Source of the DNA: Adlercreutzia hattorii
GTDB taxonomy: Bacteria > Actinomycetota > Coriobacteriia > Coriobacteriales > Eggerthellaceae
Length of the DNA stretch: 64,000 nt
Assembly (NCBI RefSeq): GCF_011405655.1
Contig: NZ_AP022829.1
Span: 496,001-560,000 of the forward strand
Reading direction: 5' to 3'
This document shows positions 15,803 through 24,185 of this stretch, in pieces (the first letter of the stretch is position 1; each line of letters starts with the position of its first letter). The translations under genes were made by a program, and so were the position numbers. A model generated the notes under the pieces. That model worked only from the letters and a program-made list of their open reading frames with translations. It did not search any database and was not told where the DNA came from.

Positions 15803-15957
15803 GCTTATGCCGCTGACGCATAAGCAATGCCGAATGGGCATTGCCAGCCCGTCAACCCGGCATCTTCGGAAATTCCTTATGCCACCCCAAGCGCGTAACG
15901 TGTACGTCAGAAAAGCTTGTGAGATGTCTCCGCCCCAAGGGGACTTCCAAGCTTTCT
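15803..15957. promoter_or_regulatory. Inverted repeats upstream of the molybdoenzyme operon
   Basis: Within the 15648-15992 gap: GCTTATGC-N7-GCATAAGC (15803-15825), overlapping GCAATGCC-N5-GGCATTGC (15824-15844); a single CCTTATGCC near 15875; and a leader hairpin AGAAAAGCTTG (15909-15919) against CAAGCTTTCT (15948-15957) with CCCCAAGGGG at its centre. These are plausible operator and leader structures for the operon that starts at 15993. No -35/-10 pair was clear. Confidence 0.5.
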
Positions 15958-15992
15958 AAAGAGAGAACCCGAAAGAAGAGAAGGAGGATGAA

Positions 15993-18900
15993 ATGGGCAA
16001 GCTGAACATGACGCGCCGGTCTTTCGTCAAGACCGCCGCCGTGTCTGCCGCCGTGGCTGCCGTTGCCGGTGCCGCCAGCCCCACCGCTGCTCTCGCCGAG
16101 AACGAGAACGCCGCCGCCACCGAATCGGCGGTCACGCGCATCCGCTCCTGCTGCCGCGGCTGCGGCAAGGTGGAGTGCGGCGTATGGGTGTACGTGCAGG
16201 ACGGCAAGGTCATTCGCACCGAGGGCGACGCCGACTGCTTCCTCACCATGGGCAACCACTGCTCCAAGGGCCAAGCGTCCATTCAGGCGGCCTACCACCC
16301 CGACCGCATCAAGTACCCCATGAAGCGCACGAACCCCAAGGGCGACGACGATCCCGGCTGGGTGCGCATTTCCTGGGACGAGGCCTACCAGACCATCGCC
16401 GACAACATTCTGGAGATCACCGCGAAGTACGGCAACGAGTCCACCTTCACCTGGTGCGGCACGGGCCGTCAGTGGTGCATGCAGTCCGATGCCGGCATGG
16501 CGCTGCTTCTGTTCGGCACCCCGAACATCGTGGCCGCCTACCAGGTGTGCAAGGGCCCGCGCCACTTCGCCAGCCGCATCGACAATGTGCAGGCCTGGTC
16601 GTGGTCGGAGCTGATCAACCACTCCACGAAGTTCGTGCAGTGGGCCACCGAGCAGTCGCAGTCGAACTACGACGACGCAGCCCGTACCGTGGTGGACGTC
16701 GCCCGTTGCGCCGACGCCTTCATCTCGGTGGATCCGCGCCAGACGAACCTGGGACGTACCGCCAAGTACTGGCTGCCGCTGCGCCCCGGCACCGACAACG
16801 CGCTGGCGCTCGGCTGGTGCCACCTCATCCTGAAGAACGATCTGTGCGACTGGCAGTTCCTGAAGCGTTGGTCGAACTCGCCGTTCATCGTGGTGCCGGA
16901 CATGGACCCGACCGGCTACGAGGAGCATGTGCAGAACGGCGGCTACCCCTACGCCTACCAGACCCGCCTGCTCACCGAGGCCGACATCGACCCGACCATG
17001 GTGGACTGGGAGATCGAAGGCGACGGCGACCCGCAGCGCTACCTCGTGTTCGACCAGCTGAACAACCGTTGGACCTACTGGCAGGCACACCCGGAGGTGG
17101 GCGAGGCCCATTGGGAGGGCGAGGACTGGCAGAAGTCCACGAGCTACTTCGACCAGGATCTCTCCCGCCTGCGCGACGACGAGTCGAAGAAGCCCGGCAA
17201 GGTGTACGACCTCTCCGAGTTCAACCCGCTCATCGACCCGGCCATGTATGGCGAATTCGATGTGAAGCTGAAGGACGGCACCACCCATAAGGGCCGCCCC
17301 GTGTGGGACATCTGGGCCGAGTACCTGGAGGGCTTCACCCCCGAGAAAGTGAGCGAGATCACCGAGGTGGACGCGCAGCTGCTGACCGACGCCTGCCTGG
17401 AGTGGGCCACCCGCGACGATCCGCGCATCCCCAACGGCGGCATCAACTACGGCCTGGCCATCGAGCATCATGGCCAGTCTACTCAGAACTGCCGCGCCAT
17501 CATGGCCGCCTGCGCCATGGTGGGCGCCATCGACACCCCCGGCGGCCAGCGCGGCGCCACCAACGGCTGGACCACCCAGTCGGGCCCCACGGCCATGTAC
17601 CCTGGCGCCGACGGCGGCTCGAACCCCGCCTCCTTCGTGCGCGCGCCGTTCTTCGGGCTGTACAACCGCATCGCCGGCTACGAGAAGTTCCCCATGCTGT
17701 ACTGGTACGCCGTGTGGGCCGACTGCAACTCGGTCATGGAGTACATGCACCGCGACGCGAATGCCCCCTACGAGATTCACGCGGGCATGATCGGTTCCGG
17801 CGACCACATGAACATGGCCAACGCCAGCTACAACTGGGAGGCCCTGCTCATGCTGGACTTCCTCTTCGAGGCGAACCTGTGGCACTCGCCGACCTCGGGT
17901 GCGGCGGACATCCTTCTGCCGGTGTGCCACTGGACCGAGATGAACGCCCAGCGCATCGCCCAGGGTTCCGGCGGCTCCTTCAGCCTGTGCGTGCGCGCCG
18001 TCGACCCTCCGGGAGAGTGCAAGAGCGATCCTCTGTACTTCCTGGAGCTTGGCCCCTACTTCGGCGTGCCCTTCTCCACCGACCCGGACGATCCCTACTG
18101 GGAGAAGAAGTCGGCCGAGACCGGCAAGCCTGTGGACCTGCTCGCCCTGGAGTACGAGTGCCTCGATGCCGAGCACGGCGGCGGCTGCGCTCCCTATGAC
18201 TCCTGGGACGACTTCGTGGCCGCCTACCAGGAGCACGGCACCTGGAACATGAAGGAAGTGTTCCCGGACGACTGGGGCTCCTACCGCCGCTACGAGATCG
18301 GCCAGGCCTACCGCAAGGCGCCCCATCAGCAGCCGACGAAGCTGAACATCAACATTCCCGGCTTCCCCACGCCGACCATGAAGCACGAGCTGTGGGCCAC
18401 CACCATCGAGTCCCACTTCCCCGAGGGCTCCGACGGCCCCGAGGTGACGCCGGGCTTCCACACCGAGGCTCTGCCCTACTACGTGGAGGGCATCCACTCC
18501 CGGGTGCGCGACGCGGAAACCTACGAGGAGTACCCGATCCTCTGCATCACCGGCCGCCGCATCCCCGTGTACTTCCACAGCGAGCATCGCCAGCTGCCGT
18601 GGTGTCGCGAGCTGTGGCCGGTGCCCCGCATGGAGATCAACCCGGAAACAGCCGCCGAGCTCGGCCTGGAGCAGGGCGATTGGGCCTGGATCGAGAGCCC
18701 CTGGGGCAAGGTGCGCCAGACCGTGGACCTCTACTACGGCATCGCGCCTGGCACTATCAACTGCGAGCACCAGTGGTGGTACCCGGAGCTGGCCCAGGCC
18801 GACAAGGGCTTCAAACTGTCCTGCATCAACTGCATCGTCGACCGCACGGCCCAGGACAAGTACAACGGCTCGTCCACGGTGCGCGGCTATCCGGTGAAGG

Positions 18901-19052
18901 TGTACAAGGCCACGCCCGAGAACAGCCCCTTCGGCAACCCCGTGCCCTGCGGCAACGACGGCACCGAGATCATCCACGACTCGTCCGATCCGCGCCTGAA
19001 GCTGTGGGCCATTGGCGCCGAGGGCATTCACCCCGATAAGTTCGACGCGTAA
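15993..19052 (+). CDS. Tat-exported DMSO-reductase-family molybdoenzyme, catalytic subunit
   Basis: 1,019 residues. A Tat signal (TRRSFVK at 7-13, hydrophobic stretch, ALA at 33-35) directs the folded protein across the membrane. Cysteines 54, 57, 62 and 90 fit the N-terminal [4Fe-4S] site of this family, and the fold would bind bis-MGD. Cys186, in YQVCKGPRH, is a possible molybdenum ligand, but I cannot prove this. The CCRGCGKVECG start and the PGWVRISWDEA segment recall, from memory, the gut Eggerthellaceae branch that includes catechol dehydroxylases; the substrate cannot be read from sequence alone. AAGGAGG at 15981 precedes the start. It heads an operon with Fe-S, NrfD/DmsC-type, lipoprotein and NapGH-like genes. 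Confidence 0.9.
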   Translation: MGKLNMTRRSFVKTAAVSAAVAAVAGAASPTAALAENENAAATESAVTRIRSCCRGCGKVECGVWVYVQDGKVIRTEGDADCFLTMGNHCSKGQASIQAAYHPDRIKYPMKRTNPKGDDDPGWVRISWDEAYQTIADNILEITAKYGNESTFTWCGTGRQWCMQSDAGMALLLFGTPNIVAAYQVCKGPRHFASRIDNVQAWSWSELINHSTKFVQWATEQSQSNYDDAARTVVDVARCADAFISVDPRQTNLGRTAKYWLPLRPGTDNALALGWCHLILKNDLCDWQFLKRWSNSPFIVVPDMDPTGYEEHVQNGGYPYAYQTRLLTEADIDPTMVDWEIEGDGDPQRYLVFDQLNNRWTYWQAHPEVGEAHWEGEDWQKSTSYFDQDLSRLRDDESKKPGKVYDLSEFNPLIDPAMYGEFDVKLKDGTTHKGRPVWDIWAEYLEGFTPEKVSEITEVDAQLLTDACLEWATRDDPRIPNGGINYGLAIEHHGQSTQNCRAIMAACAMVGAIDTPGGQRGATNGWTTQSGPTAMYPGADGGSNPASFVRAPFFGLYNRIAGYEKFPMLYWYAVWADCNSVMEYMHRDANAPYEIHAGMIGSGDHMNMANASYNWEALLMLDFLFEANLWHSPTSGAADILLPVCHWTEMNAQRIAQGSGGSFSLCVRAVDPPGECKSDPLYFLELGPYFGVPFSTDPDDPYWEKKSAETGKPVDLLALEYECLDAEHGGGCAPYDSWDDFVAAYQEHGTWNMKEVFPDDWGSYRRYEIGQAYRKAPHQQPTKLNINIPGFPTPTMKHELWATTIESHFPEGSDGPEVTPGFHTEALPYYVEGIHSRVRDAETYEEYPILCITGRRIPVYFHSEHRQLPWCRELWPVPRMEINPETAAELGLEQGDWAWIESPWGKVRQTVDLYYGIAPGTINCEHQWWYPELAQADKGFKLSCINCIVDRTAQDKYNGSSTVRGYPVKVYKATPENSPFGNPVPCGNDGTEIIHDSSDPRLKLWAIGAEGIHPDKFDA

Positions 19053-19070
19053 GAGAAAGGAGTGGGAGAA

Positions 19071-19688
19071 ATGACACAGCTTGCTATTTGCACCGACCTC
19101 GACCGGTGTGTGGGATGCCTCGCTTGCAGCGTGTCCTGCAAAGTGGTCAACGGCGTGCCCATCGGCAATTTCTGGAACAAGACCCTGCGCGTGGGCCCCA
19201 CCCCCAAAGAGGGCGGTTCCGGCCAGTTTCCGGATGTCGAAACCTACTTTTTGAACGTGCAGTGCCAGCACTGCGAGAACCCCCAGTGCGTGTCGGTGTG
19301 TCCCACCGAGGCGTCGCACAAGTTGCCCGACGGCACCATTCAGATTGACAAGTCGAAGTGCATCGGCTGCCAGTTCTGCGTCATGAGCTGCCCCTACGGC
19401 GTGCGCTACCTCAACGAGGAAGAGGGCGTCGTGGAGAAGTGCACGCTGTGCCAGCAGCGCACGGCCCAGGGCGAGCTGCCCCAGTGCGTGAGCCAGTGCT
19501 GCGGCATGGCCCGCTGGTACGGCGATGCCGAAGCCGGCATCGAGTCCTTCGAGGGCCCGCGCGGCGAGAAGCTGGGCGACTTCGTGAACGATTTTACCGA
19601 GGACCAGGTGTATCAGCTCACCGATGTGGGCAACGGACCGAGCATGTTCTACATCATGCGCAATATCAAGTGGCAGGGGGTCGAGTAG
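19071..19688 (+). CDS. DmsB/PhsB-like four-cluster Fe-S electron-transfer subunit
   Basis: 205 residues. Four cysteine clusters are visible: C7 to C23 (CVGCLACSVSC), CQHCENPQCVSVCP, CIGCQFCVMSCP, and CTLCQQ with a later CVSQCC. This is the standard ferredoxin subunit that carries electrons from the membrane anchor to the molybdoenzyme. It has no signal peptide of its own, so it is expected to cross with the catalytic subunit. The start chosen is the ATG at 19071, eight bases after AAGGAG; a GTG nine bases earlier overlaps the ribosome site. It lies 18 bases after the catalytic gene and three bases before the anchor gene. Confidence 0.92.
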   Translation: MTQLAICTDLDRCVGCLACSVSCKVVNGVPIGNFWNKTLRVGPTPKEGGSGQFPDVETYFLNVQCQHCENPQCVSVCPTEASHKLPDGTIQIDKSKCIGCQFCVMSCPYGVRYLNEEEGVVEKCTLCQQRTAQGELPQCVSQCCGMARWYGDAEAGIESFEGPRGEKLGDFVNDFTEDQVYQLTDVGNGPSMFYIMRNIKWQGVE

Positions 19689-19691
19689 CCC

Positions 19692-20561
19692 ATGGAGATT
19701 CAAATCCCGCTCGTTATCTTCACGAGCTTTCTGGCCTGGGCCGCAGGTATCTTCGGCACCCAGTGCATTCTCGCGCTGCAGAAGCGCGGTGGTGCGGTGC
19801 AGCTGCCGGCGCTCATTTGCTCGGCCGCGGTGCTCGTGGTGGGCGGCATCGCCGTCGTGTTCCATCTGACCCATCCGTTCAACCTGTTCAATGGGTTCGG
19901 GCATATCACTTCGGGTATCACCCAGGAGCTCATCGCCATTGTGCTTCTGGCGGTGGCTATGGTGCTGTTCTTCCTGATGCTGCGCCGCTCCGAGGACAAC
20001 ACGGTGCCGCAGTGGCTCGCCGTGGTGGGTATCGTGCTCGTGCTCGTGCTCATCGTGGCCATGGGCCACAGCTACATGATGCCGTCGCTGCCCGCTTGGG
20101 ACACAGTGCTGCAGCTGCTATCGCTTCTGGGCGCTGCCTGCGTCATGGGCCCGGCCACCGTGGCCTTCATCGGCGCCGCGCGTGGCATTGAAATCGAGGG
20201 TATCGGGCTTCTCGCGGTCATCGGCGCAGCGGTAAACGCCGTGCTCTCGGCGGCCTACATGTTCGCCATGGAGGCCTCGAGCGCCACCTTCCAGTCCTTC
20301 CAGTACTACTTCGATCCGACGCACCCGAACGTGGCTATGGCCAACCCGGCCAATGTGTCGCTGTTCACGGGCGACTCGCTGGCGGCCCTTGTGGTGGCGG
20401 TCATCGCCCTGGTGGTCGCCCTCGTCGGCGCGCTTTTGGGCAAGAAGCAGGGCGCGTGGAAGGTGTGGGGCGCGGTGGTCGCCATCGCCGGTTTGGTGTG
20501 TGCCGTGGCTTTGCGCATCATGATGTACACCATGGGCGAGACCCTGTTCATGCTGTACTAG
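19692..20561 (+). CDS. DmsC-like membrane anchor and quinol-binding subunit
   Basis: 289 residues with about eight hydrophobic segments (for example PLVIFTSFLAWAAGIFG, ALICSAAVLVVGGIAVVF, LIAIVLLAVAMVLFFLM). The pattern and the conserved FHLTHPFNLFNGFGH segment match the DmsC family, which anchors the enzyme and takes electrons from menaquinol. Only three bases separate it from the Fe-S gene, so the two are very probably translated together. A GC-rich hairpin (20570-20577 with 20591-20598) follows the stop and may lower expression of the downstream genes. Confidence 0.9.
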   Translation: MEIQIPLVIFTSFLAWAAGIFGTQCILALQKRGGAVQLPALICSAAVLVVGGIAVVFHLTHPFNLFNGFGHITSGITQELIAIVLLAVAMVLFFLMLRRSEDNTVPQWLAVVGIVLVLVLIVAMGHSYMMPSLPAWDTVLQLLSLLGAACVMGPATVAFIGAARGIEIEGIGLLAVIGAAVNAVLSAAYMFAMEASSATFQSFQYYFDPTHPNVAMANPANVSLFTGDSLAALVVAVIALVVALVGALLGKKQGAWKVWGAVVAIAGLVCAVALRIMMYTMGETLFMLY

Positions 20562-20629
20562 CGGGCTTCGGGGAGGCCGCGTGCGCGTGCGCCTCCCCGC
20601 CCTTCGAGAAATGAGACAAGGAGGTTCTC

Positions 20630-21496
20630 ATGCGAGGAATATACAAGCGGGCTGGCCTGGCGCTTGCCGCCGGAGCGCTCGCACTTGGCCTCGCCGGGTG
20701 CGCTACGGAAAGCGCGCCGGTGAGCGACCCTTCCAAGGGCGACAACACCCAACTGGCCTATACCGGTGCCGAGTCCGCCGACGAGCAGAGCTTCGATACG
20801 GTCACTTTCGGCAGCTACCAGGGTCAGGACATCACGTGGCTTGCGCTTGCCGAGGAGAACGGCAAGACGCTGCTCATCAGCGAGTCGGTGCTGGATGCCG
20901 TGCCCTACGACAACACGGCCGAGCCGTACCAGTGGTCGGTGCAGTCGCCGCGCCCCCAGAAGGACGTGGAATGGGCGACGAGCTCGATTCGCACGTGGCT
21001 GAACGGCGAGTTTTTGAATGCGGCCTTCAGCGCCGATGAGAAGGGCGCCATCGCCGCCACGACACTCGCCGATACGAAGAACAACGTGTCCCATACGGCG
21101 GCCACGGCGGCGGACCCTTCGGTGCATGCGGCCGAAGAGACGACTGACCAGGTCTTCCTGCTGAGCCTGGCCGAGGCGAAACAGTACTTCGCCAACAACG
21201 CGGCTCGCGTGGCCCATCCCACCGACTATGCCGTGAAGCAGGGCGTCTACGTGGGCGTGGCGAGCAACGACGAGCAGCCTGACGGCGCGGCGGCCTGGTG
21301 GCTGCGCTCCAACGGCTACTACGCCGGCTACGCCTCGGTGGTGACCGACGACGGCTACGTGCACGGCGACGGCTACCGCATGGCCGGCGAGCTGCACGAC
21401 GGCTTCGACGACCACGGAAGCGAGCTTAAGAGCACGCTCGGCGGCAACATTGGCGTGCGTCCCGCCATCTGGGTGGAGACGAGCGCGCTTTCCTAG
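20630..21496 (+). CDS. DUF6273-like lipoprotein in the molybdoenzyme operon
   Basis: 288 residues. Signal peptide with lipobox LAGC (Cys24), so it is expected to be anchored on the outer face of the membrane. The mature part has the DUF6273 pattern: TFGSYQGQDITWLAL, a SSIRTWLNGEFLNAAFS segment, AAWWLRSNGYYAGYA and a terminal GVRPAIWVE. The function of this domain is not known to me. It starts 68 bases after the anchor gene with AAGGAGG upstream. A hairpin (GGAATGGG at 21505, CCCATTCC at 21535) follows. Its place between anchor and NapG-like gene suggests a substrate- or cell-surface-related role for the respiratory complex, which is inference. Confidence 0.8.
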   Translation: MRGIYKRAGLALAAGALALGLAGCATESAPVSDPSKGDNTQLAYTGAESADEQSFDTVTFGSYQGQDITWLALAEENGKTLLISESVLDAVPYDNTAEPYQWSVQSPRPQKDVEWATSSIRTWLNGEFLNAAFSADEKGAIAATTLADTKNNVSHTAATAADPSVHAAEETTDQVFLLSLAEAKQYFANNAARVAHPTDYAVKQGVYVGVASNDEQPDGAAAWWLRSNGYYAGYASVVTDDGYVHGDGYRMAGELHDGFDDHGSELKSTLGGNIGVRPAIWVETSALS

Positions 21497-21572
21497 AAGC
21501 GCCGGGAATGGGGGCGGCTGGTTGATCGGTCGCTCCCATTCCTGTTGATAAGTCCGAGAGAGGAGGATGAGC

Positions 21573-22256
21573 ATGGCTGGTGGAAATCCGTTGACGCGGC
21601 GGACGTTGTGTATTGGCGTGGGCGCTACCGTGGCCATGGCCGGGCTGGGGGCGCTGCGCTATGTGGGCAGCGAGCCGCTCGTGCGACCGCCGGGAGGACA
21701 GGACGAGGAGAACCTGGTGTCCCGCTGCGTGCACTGCTACCGCTGCATCGAGGCGTGCCCCGAGAAGGTGATCGTGGCTGCCTCTCTTGATGCGGGCGTG
21801 CTGAATACGCGCACGCCGCGCATGGAGTTCTCCGACTGCTACCCTGGTCAGCTGGACGATTTCCGCTACTGTGATTTCTGCGCCGAGCGCAACGGAGGCG
21901 TGCCCCTCTGCGCGGCTGTGTGCCCTTCCGGGGCTTTGCAGCTGCCGGTCGATTACGCACCCGAAACCGAGGTCATTGGCGTGGCGGTGCTGAATACCGA
22001 AACGTGCATCGCCTACCGCAGCAGCTTCTGCGCTTTCTGCCACGACGTGTGCATCCAGGTGCGTGGCGAGGAGAATGCGGCCATCTACTACCAGAACGCC
22101 GATGCGGCGGATGCCCTGGACACGCGGCTGCCCGTGGTGGATGCCGAGAAGTGCAACGGTTGCGGCGCCTGCGAGGCCGTGTGCGTGTCGGCCCAGGCCG
22201 GCTCCACCATGAACGCCTCGGAGCGTGCCATTGTCGTGAAGCCGCTGGAAGGGTAG
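21573..22256 (+). CDS. NapG-like periplasmic-side ferredoxin with Tat-type N-terminus
   Basis: 227 residues. The N-terminus LTRRTLCIGVGATVAMAG resembles a Tat signal. Cysteine motifs: CVHCYRCIEACPEKV, CDFCAERNGGVPLCAAVCPSG, CIAYRSSFCAFCHDVC and CNGCGACEAVCVS, four [4Fe-4S] sites as in NapG/MauM proteins. The start is the ATG at 21573, six bases after AGGAGG; the ATG at 21567 is too close to that site. Together with the NapH-like protein that follows after nine bases, it probably forms a quinol-oxidising module that feeds the molybdoenzyme. Confidence 0.88.
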   Translation: MAGGNPLTRRTLCIGVGATVAMAGLGALRYVGSEPLVRPPGGQDEENLVSRCVHCYRCIEACPEKVIVAASLDAGVLNTRTPRMEFSDCYPGQLDDFRYCDFCAERNGGVPLCAAVCPSGALQLPVDYAPETEVIGVAVLNTETCIAYRSSFCAFCHDVCIQVRGEENAAIYYQNADAADALDTRLPVVDAEKCNGCGACEAVCVSAQAGSTMNASERAIVVKPLEG

Positions 22257-22265
22257 GGGGTCGTC

Positions 22266-23276
22266 ATGAAGTTCAAGAATGCGCGCACTGCGGTGGCCGC
22301 TGTGGCTTTTGCGGCGCTGGCCGTCTGCCTTATTGCCGGCGTGGCCACGGGAACCTGGTGCGGATTCGGGGCGAACGACATCGCGGTTCTGTGCCCGGTG
22401 GGCGCGCTGCTATCCATGGTGGCGGCCAAGACCCTCATCCCGCGTGCGGTGCTGAGCATCGTGGTGGCCATCGCCCTCGTGCTGCTTTTGGGCCGCCTGT
22501 TCTGCGGCTGGATCTGCCCCGTGACCCTGTGGCGCCGAGTGAAGGAGTTCTTCAAGCCCGTGAAAACGCGCGAGCAGGAGGCGGAGGCCCTCTCTCAAGC
22601 GAACCAGGCCCTCGCCGCCGAGGAGATCGCAGCGCTGAAAGAGGCGTCGGCGACTCACGACTGCGCCGCCTGCGGAGCCTGCCACGCCAAGCGCAACGCG
22701 CCTTTCGACTCGCGCCATGCGGTGCTCGGCGGTGCGCTGCTGACGACGGCTGTGTTCGGGTTCCCCGTGTTCTGCCTCGTGTGCCCCGTGGGCCTCACTT
22801 TCGCAGCGGTGGCCTTGCTGGTGAGCCTGTTCGGCGCGGGCGACTTGAATTGGTCGCTTCTGTTCGTGCCGGCCATGCTTGTCATTGAGCTGGTATTCTT
22901 GCGCAAATGGTGCGGCCGGTTCTGCCCCATCTCGGCGTTCATGAGCCTCATCTCCCGCTTCAGCCGCACGGGCATGCCGGTCATCGACAACGAGCGCTGC
23001 CTGGAGACGGCCAAGGGTACGGCCTGCAGCCGCTGCGCCACGGCCTGCACCTTCGACGTGAACCTGCGTCACCCCGACTTGGGCGAGCTGCCCCTGCACG
23101 ACTGCGCCCGCTGCGGCGACTGCATCGACGCCTGCCCCACGAGTGCCATCTCCTTCCGCGTCGTCAGCGGCAAGCCCGTTCCCTTCGCCGATGCCCTCTC
23201 CACGGTGCGCTCCGGTGGCAAGGCGAAAACGTCTGCCGCACCGGCTTTGGACGATTTGGAACCCGAAGAAGCGTAA
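22266..23276 (+). CDS. NapH-like membrane 4Fe-4S protein
   Basis: 336 residues. Several transmembrane segments at both ends of the first 230 residues, the paired FCGWICPVTLW and KWCGRFCPISAF motifs (CxxxCP, typical of NapH/CcoG-type membrane ferredoxins), and two C-terminal ferredoxin sites (CSRCATAC and CARCGDCIDACPTSA). NapH oxidises quinol and passes electrons to NapG. A cytoplasmic loop near residues 95-140 carries extra cysteines (HDCAACGACHAK). It is the last gene of the operon and is followed by three hairpins. Confidence 0.9.
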   Translation: MKFKNARTAVAAVAFAALAVCLIAGVATGTWCGFGANDIAVLCPVGALLSMVAAKTLIPRAVLSIVVAIALVLLLGRLFCGWICPVTLWRRVKEFFKPVKTREQEAEALSQANQALAAEEIAALKEASATHDCAACGACHAKRNAPFDSRHAVLGGALLTTAVFGFPVFCLVCPVGLTFAAVALLVSLFGAGDLNWSLLFVPAMLVIELVFLRKWCGRFCPISAFMSLISRFSRTGMPVIDNERCLETAKGTACSRCATACTFDVNLRHPDLGELPLHDCARCGDCIDACPTSAISFRVVSGKPVPFADALSTVRSGGKAKTSAAPALDDLEPEEA

Positions 23277-23332
23277 GGGCGCTTTCGCCTGCGGGCATCT
23301 TCTCCGAGCGATCGTACCGGTCGATCCCGTAG

Positions 23333-23478
23333 GGGCAGACCTTGGTCTGCCCTCCAAAGACGGCATCATGCCCGAGACCTAGGGGCGACCAAGTTCGCCC
23401 CCTGCGAGGAGCGCGCATAGGGTATTTTCAAAACCTGTGATTTTTATCAGGGGCGGCTTTCGGGCCGCCCTTGCTTTT
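23333..23478 (+). terminator. Three hairpins ending the molybdoenzyme operon
   Basis: GGGCAGACC-TT-GGTCTGCCC (23333-23352, perfect), then GGGGCGA/TTCGCCCC (about 23382-23401), then GGGCGGC-N6-GCCGCCC (23451-23470) followed by TTGCTTTT. Only the last has a T-rich tail. The first two resemble common dispersed GGGGCAGACC/GGGGCGACC hairpins. Confidence 0.7.
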
Positions 23479-23539
23479 GCAGGCGGGTATCATAGAACGA
23501 AACATCATGGTGGCTGGTCGAGAGAAAGTGCTGCATTCA

Positions 23540-24070
23540 ATGGTCAACAAGACGTTCATCCCCGAAGGCGAGGCGGCCCCGGCCTCGCAGATTGGCGCGA
23601 CGTTGGAGGCGCTCGCTGCCACTATCGCCGCGCGTCGCGACGCCGATGAGGCGAGCTACACCTACCGGCTTCTGACTGGCAACGTCGACGGCGTGCTGAA
23701 GAAGGTCATGGAAGAGTCCGGGGAGGTGGCTCTGGCCGCCAAGGACGTAGAGGGCTGGGCGACGTCCTCGCTCGCGGCGGCTGTGGCGTTGGAGGCGACT
23801 GAGGCTGGCGGGACGACTACCGGTGCGGAGACGGCTGACGGCGGCGCCGACTTCCCCCTTTCCGTCCAGCTGCCCCCGGAGTACGGCGAGGCGGTCGATC
23901 ATCTGCGCTACGAGGCCGCCGATGTGGTGTATCATCTTCTCGTCGTGCTGGAGCGCTACGGCATCACGCTCGACGAGTTTGCTGCCGAGCTGAACAATCG
24001 CATGACCGAAGGAGAGCGGCCGCACGGCGCCGTTCGCTTGCACGACGAGTTCGTACGACGCGGAAAGTAG
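23540..24070 (+). CDS. hisE: Phosphoribosyl-ATP pyrophosphohydrolase with internal insertion
   Basis: 176 residues. HisE hydrolyses phosphoribosyl-ATP to phosphoribosyl-AMP in histidine synthesis. The MazG-like metal site is visible: EESGE at 58-62 with Asp69, then YEAADVVYHLL near 129-139. Between these lies an Ala/Thr/Gly-rich insertion of about 45 residues absent from typical HisE proteins of 90-110 residues. The start is uncertain: ATG 23540 (GAGAAAG 11 bases upstream), GTG 23528 and ATG 23507 share the frame. No other his gene is nearby; glmM follows. Confidence 0.82.
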   Translation: MVNKTFIPEGEAAPASQIGATLEALAATIAARRDADEASYTYRLLTGNVDGVLKKVMEESGEVALAAKDVEGWATSSLAAAVALEATEAGGTTTGAETADGGADFPLSVQLPPEYGEAVDHLRYEAADVVYHLLVVLERYGITLDEFAAELNNRMTEGERPHGAVRLHDEFVRRGK

Positions 24071-24185
24071 CGTTCAGCTGCAGGTCTTGTGCGGGGAAGA
24101 GACGGGAATCTCGCGGCAGCCTGAGCGAGCGAAACGGTATGAAGAACTTCGGGGGAGCCCCCGAGTTGAAGGAAAGAAGGATTTC

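Noticed and set aside
15852-20069. 1,405-codon open frame antisense to the molybdoenzyme and Fe-S genes
   Set aside because: Same codon-bias artefact; the plus-strand genes have clear motifs and ribosome sites.
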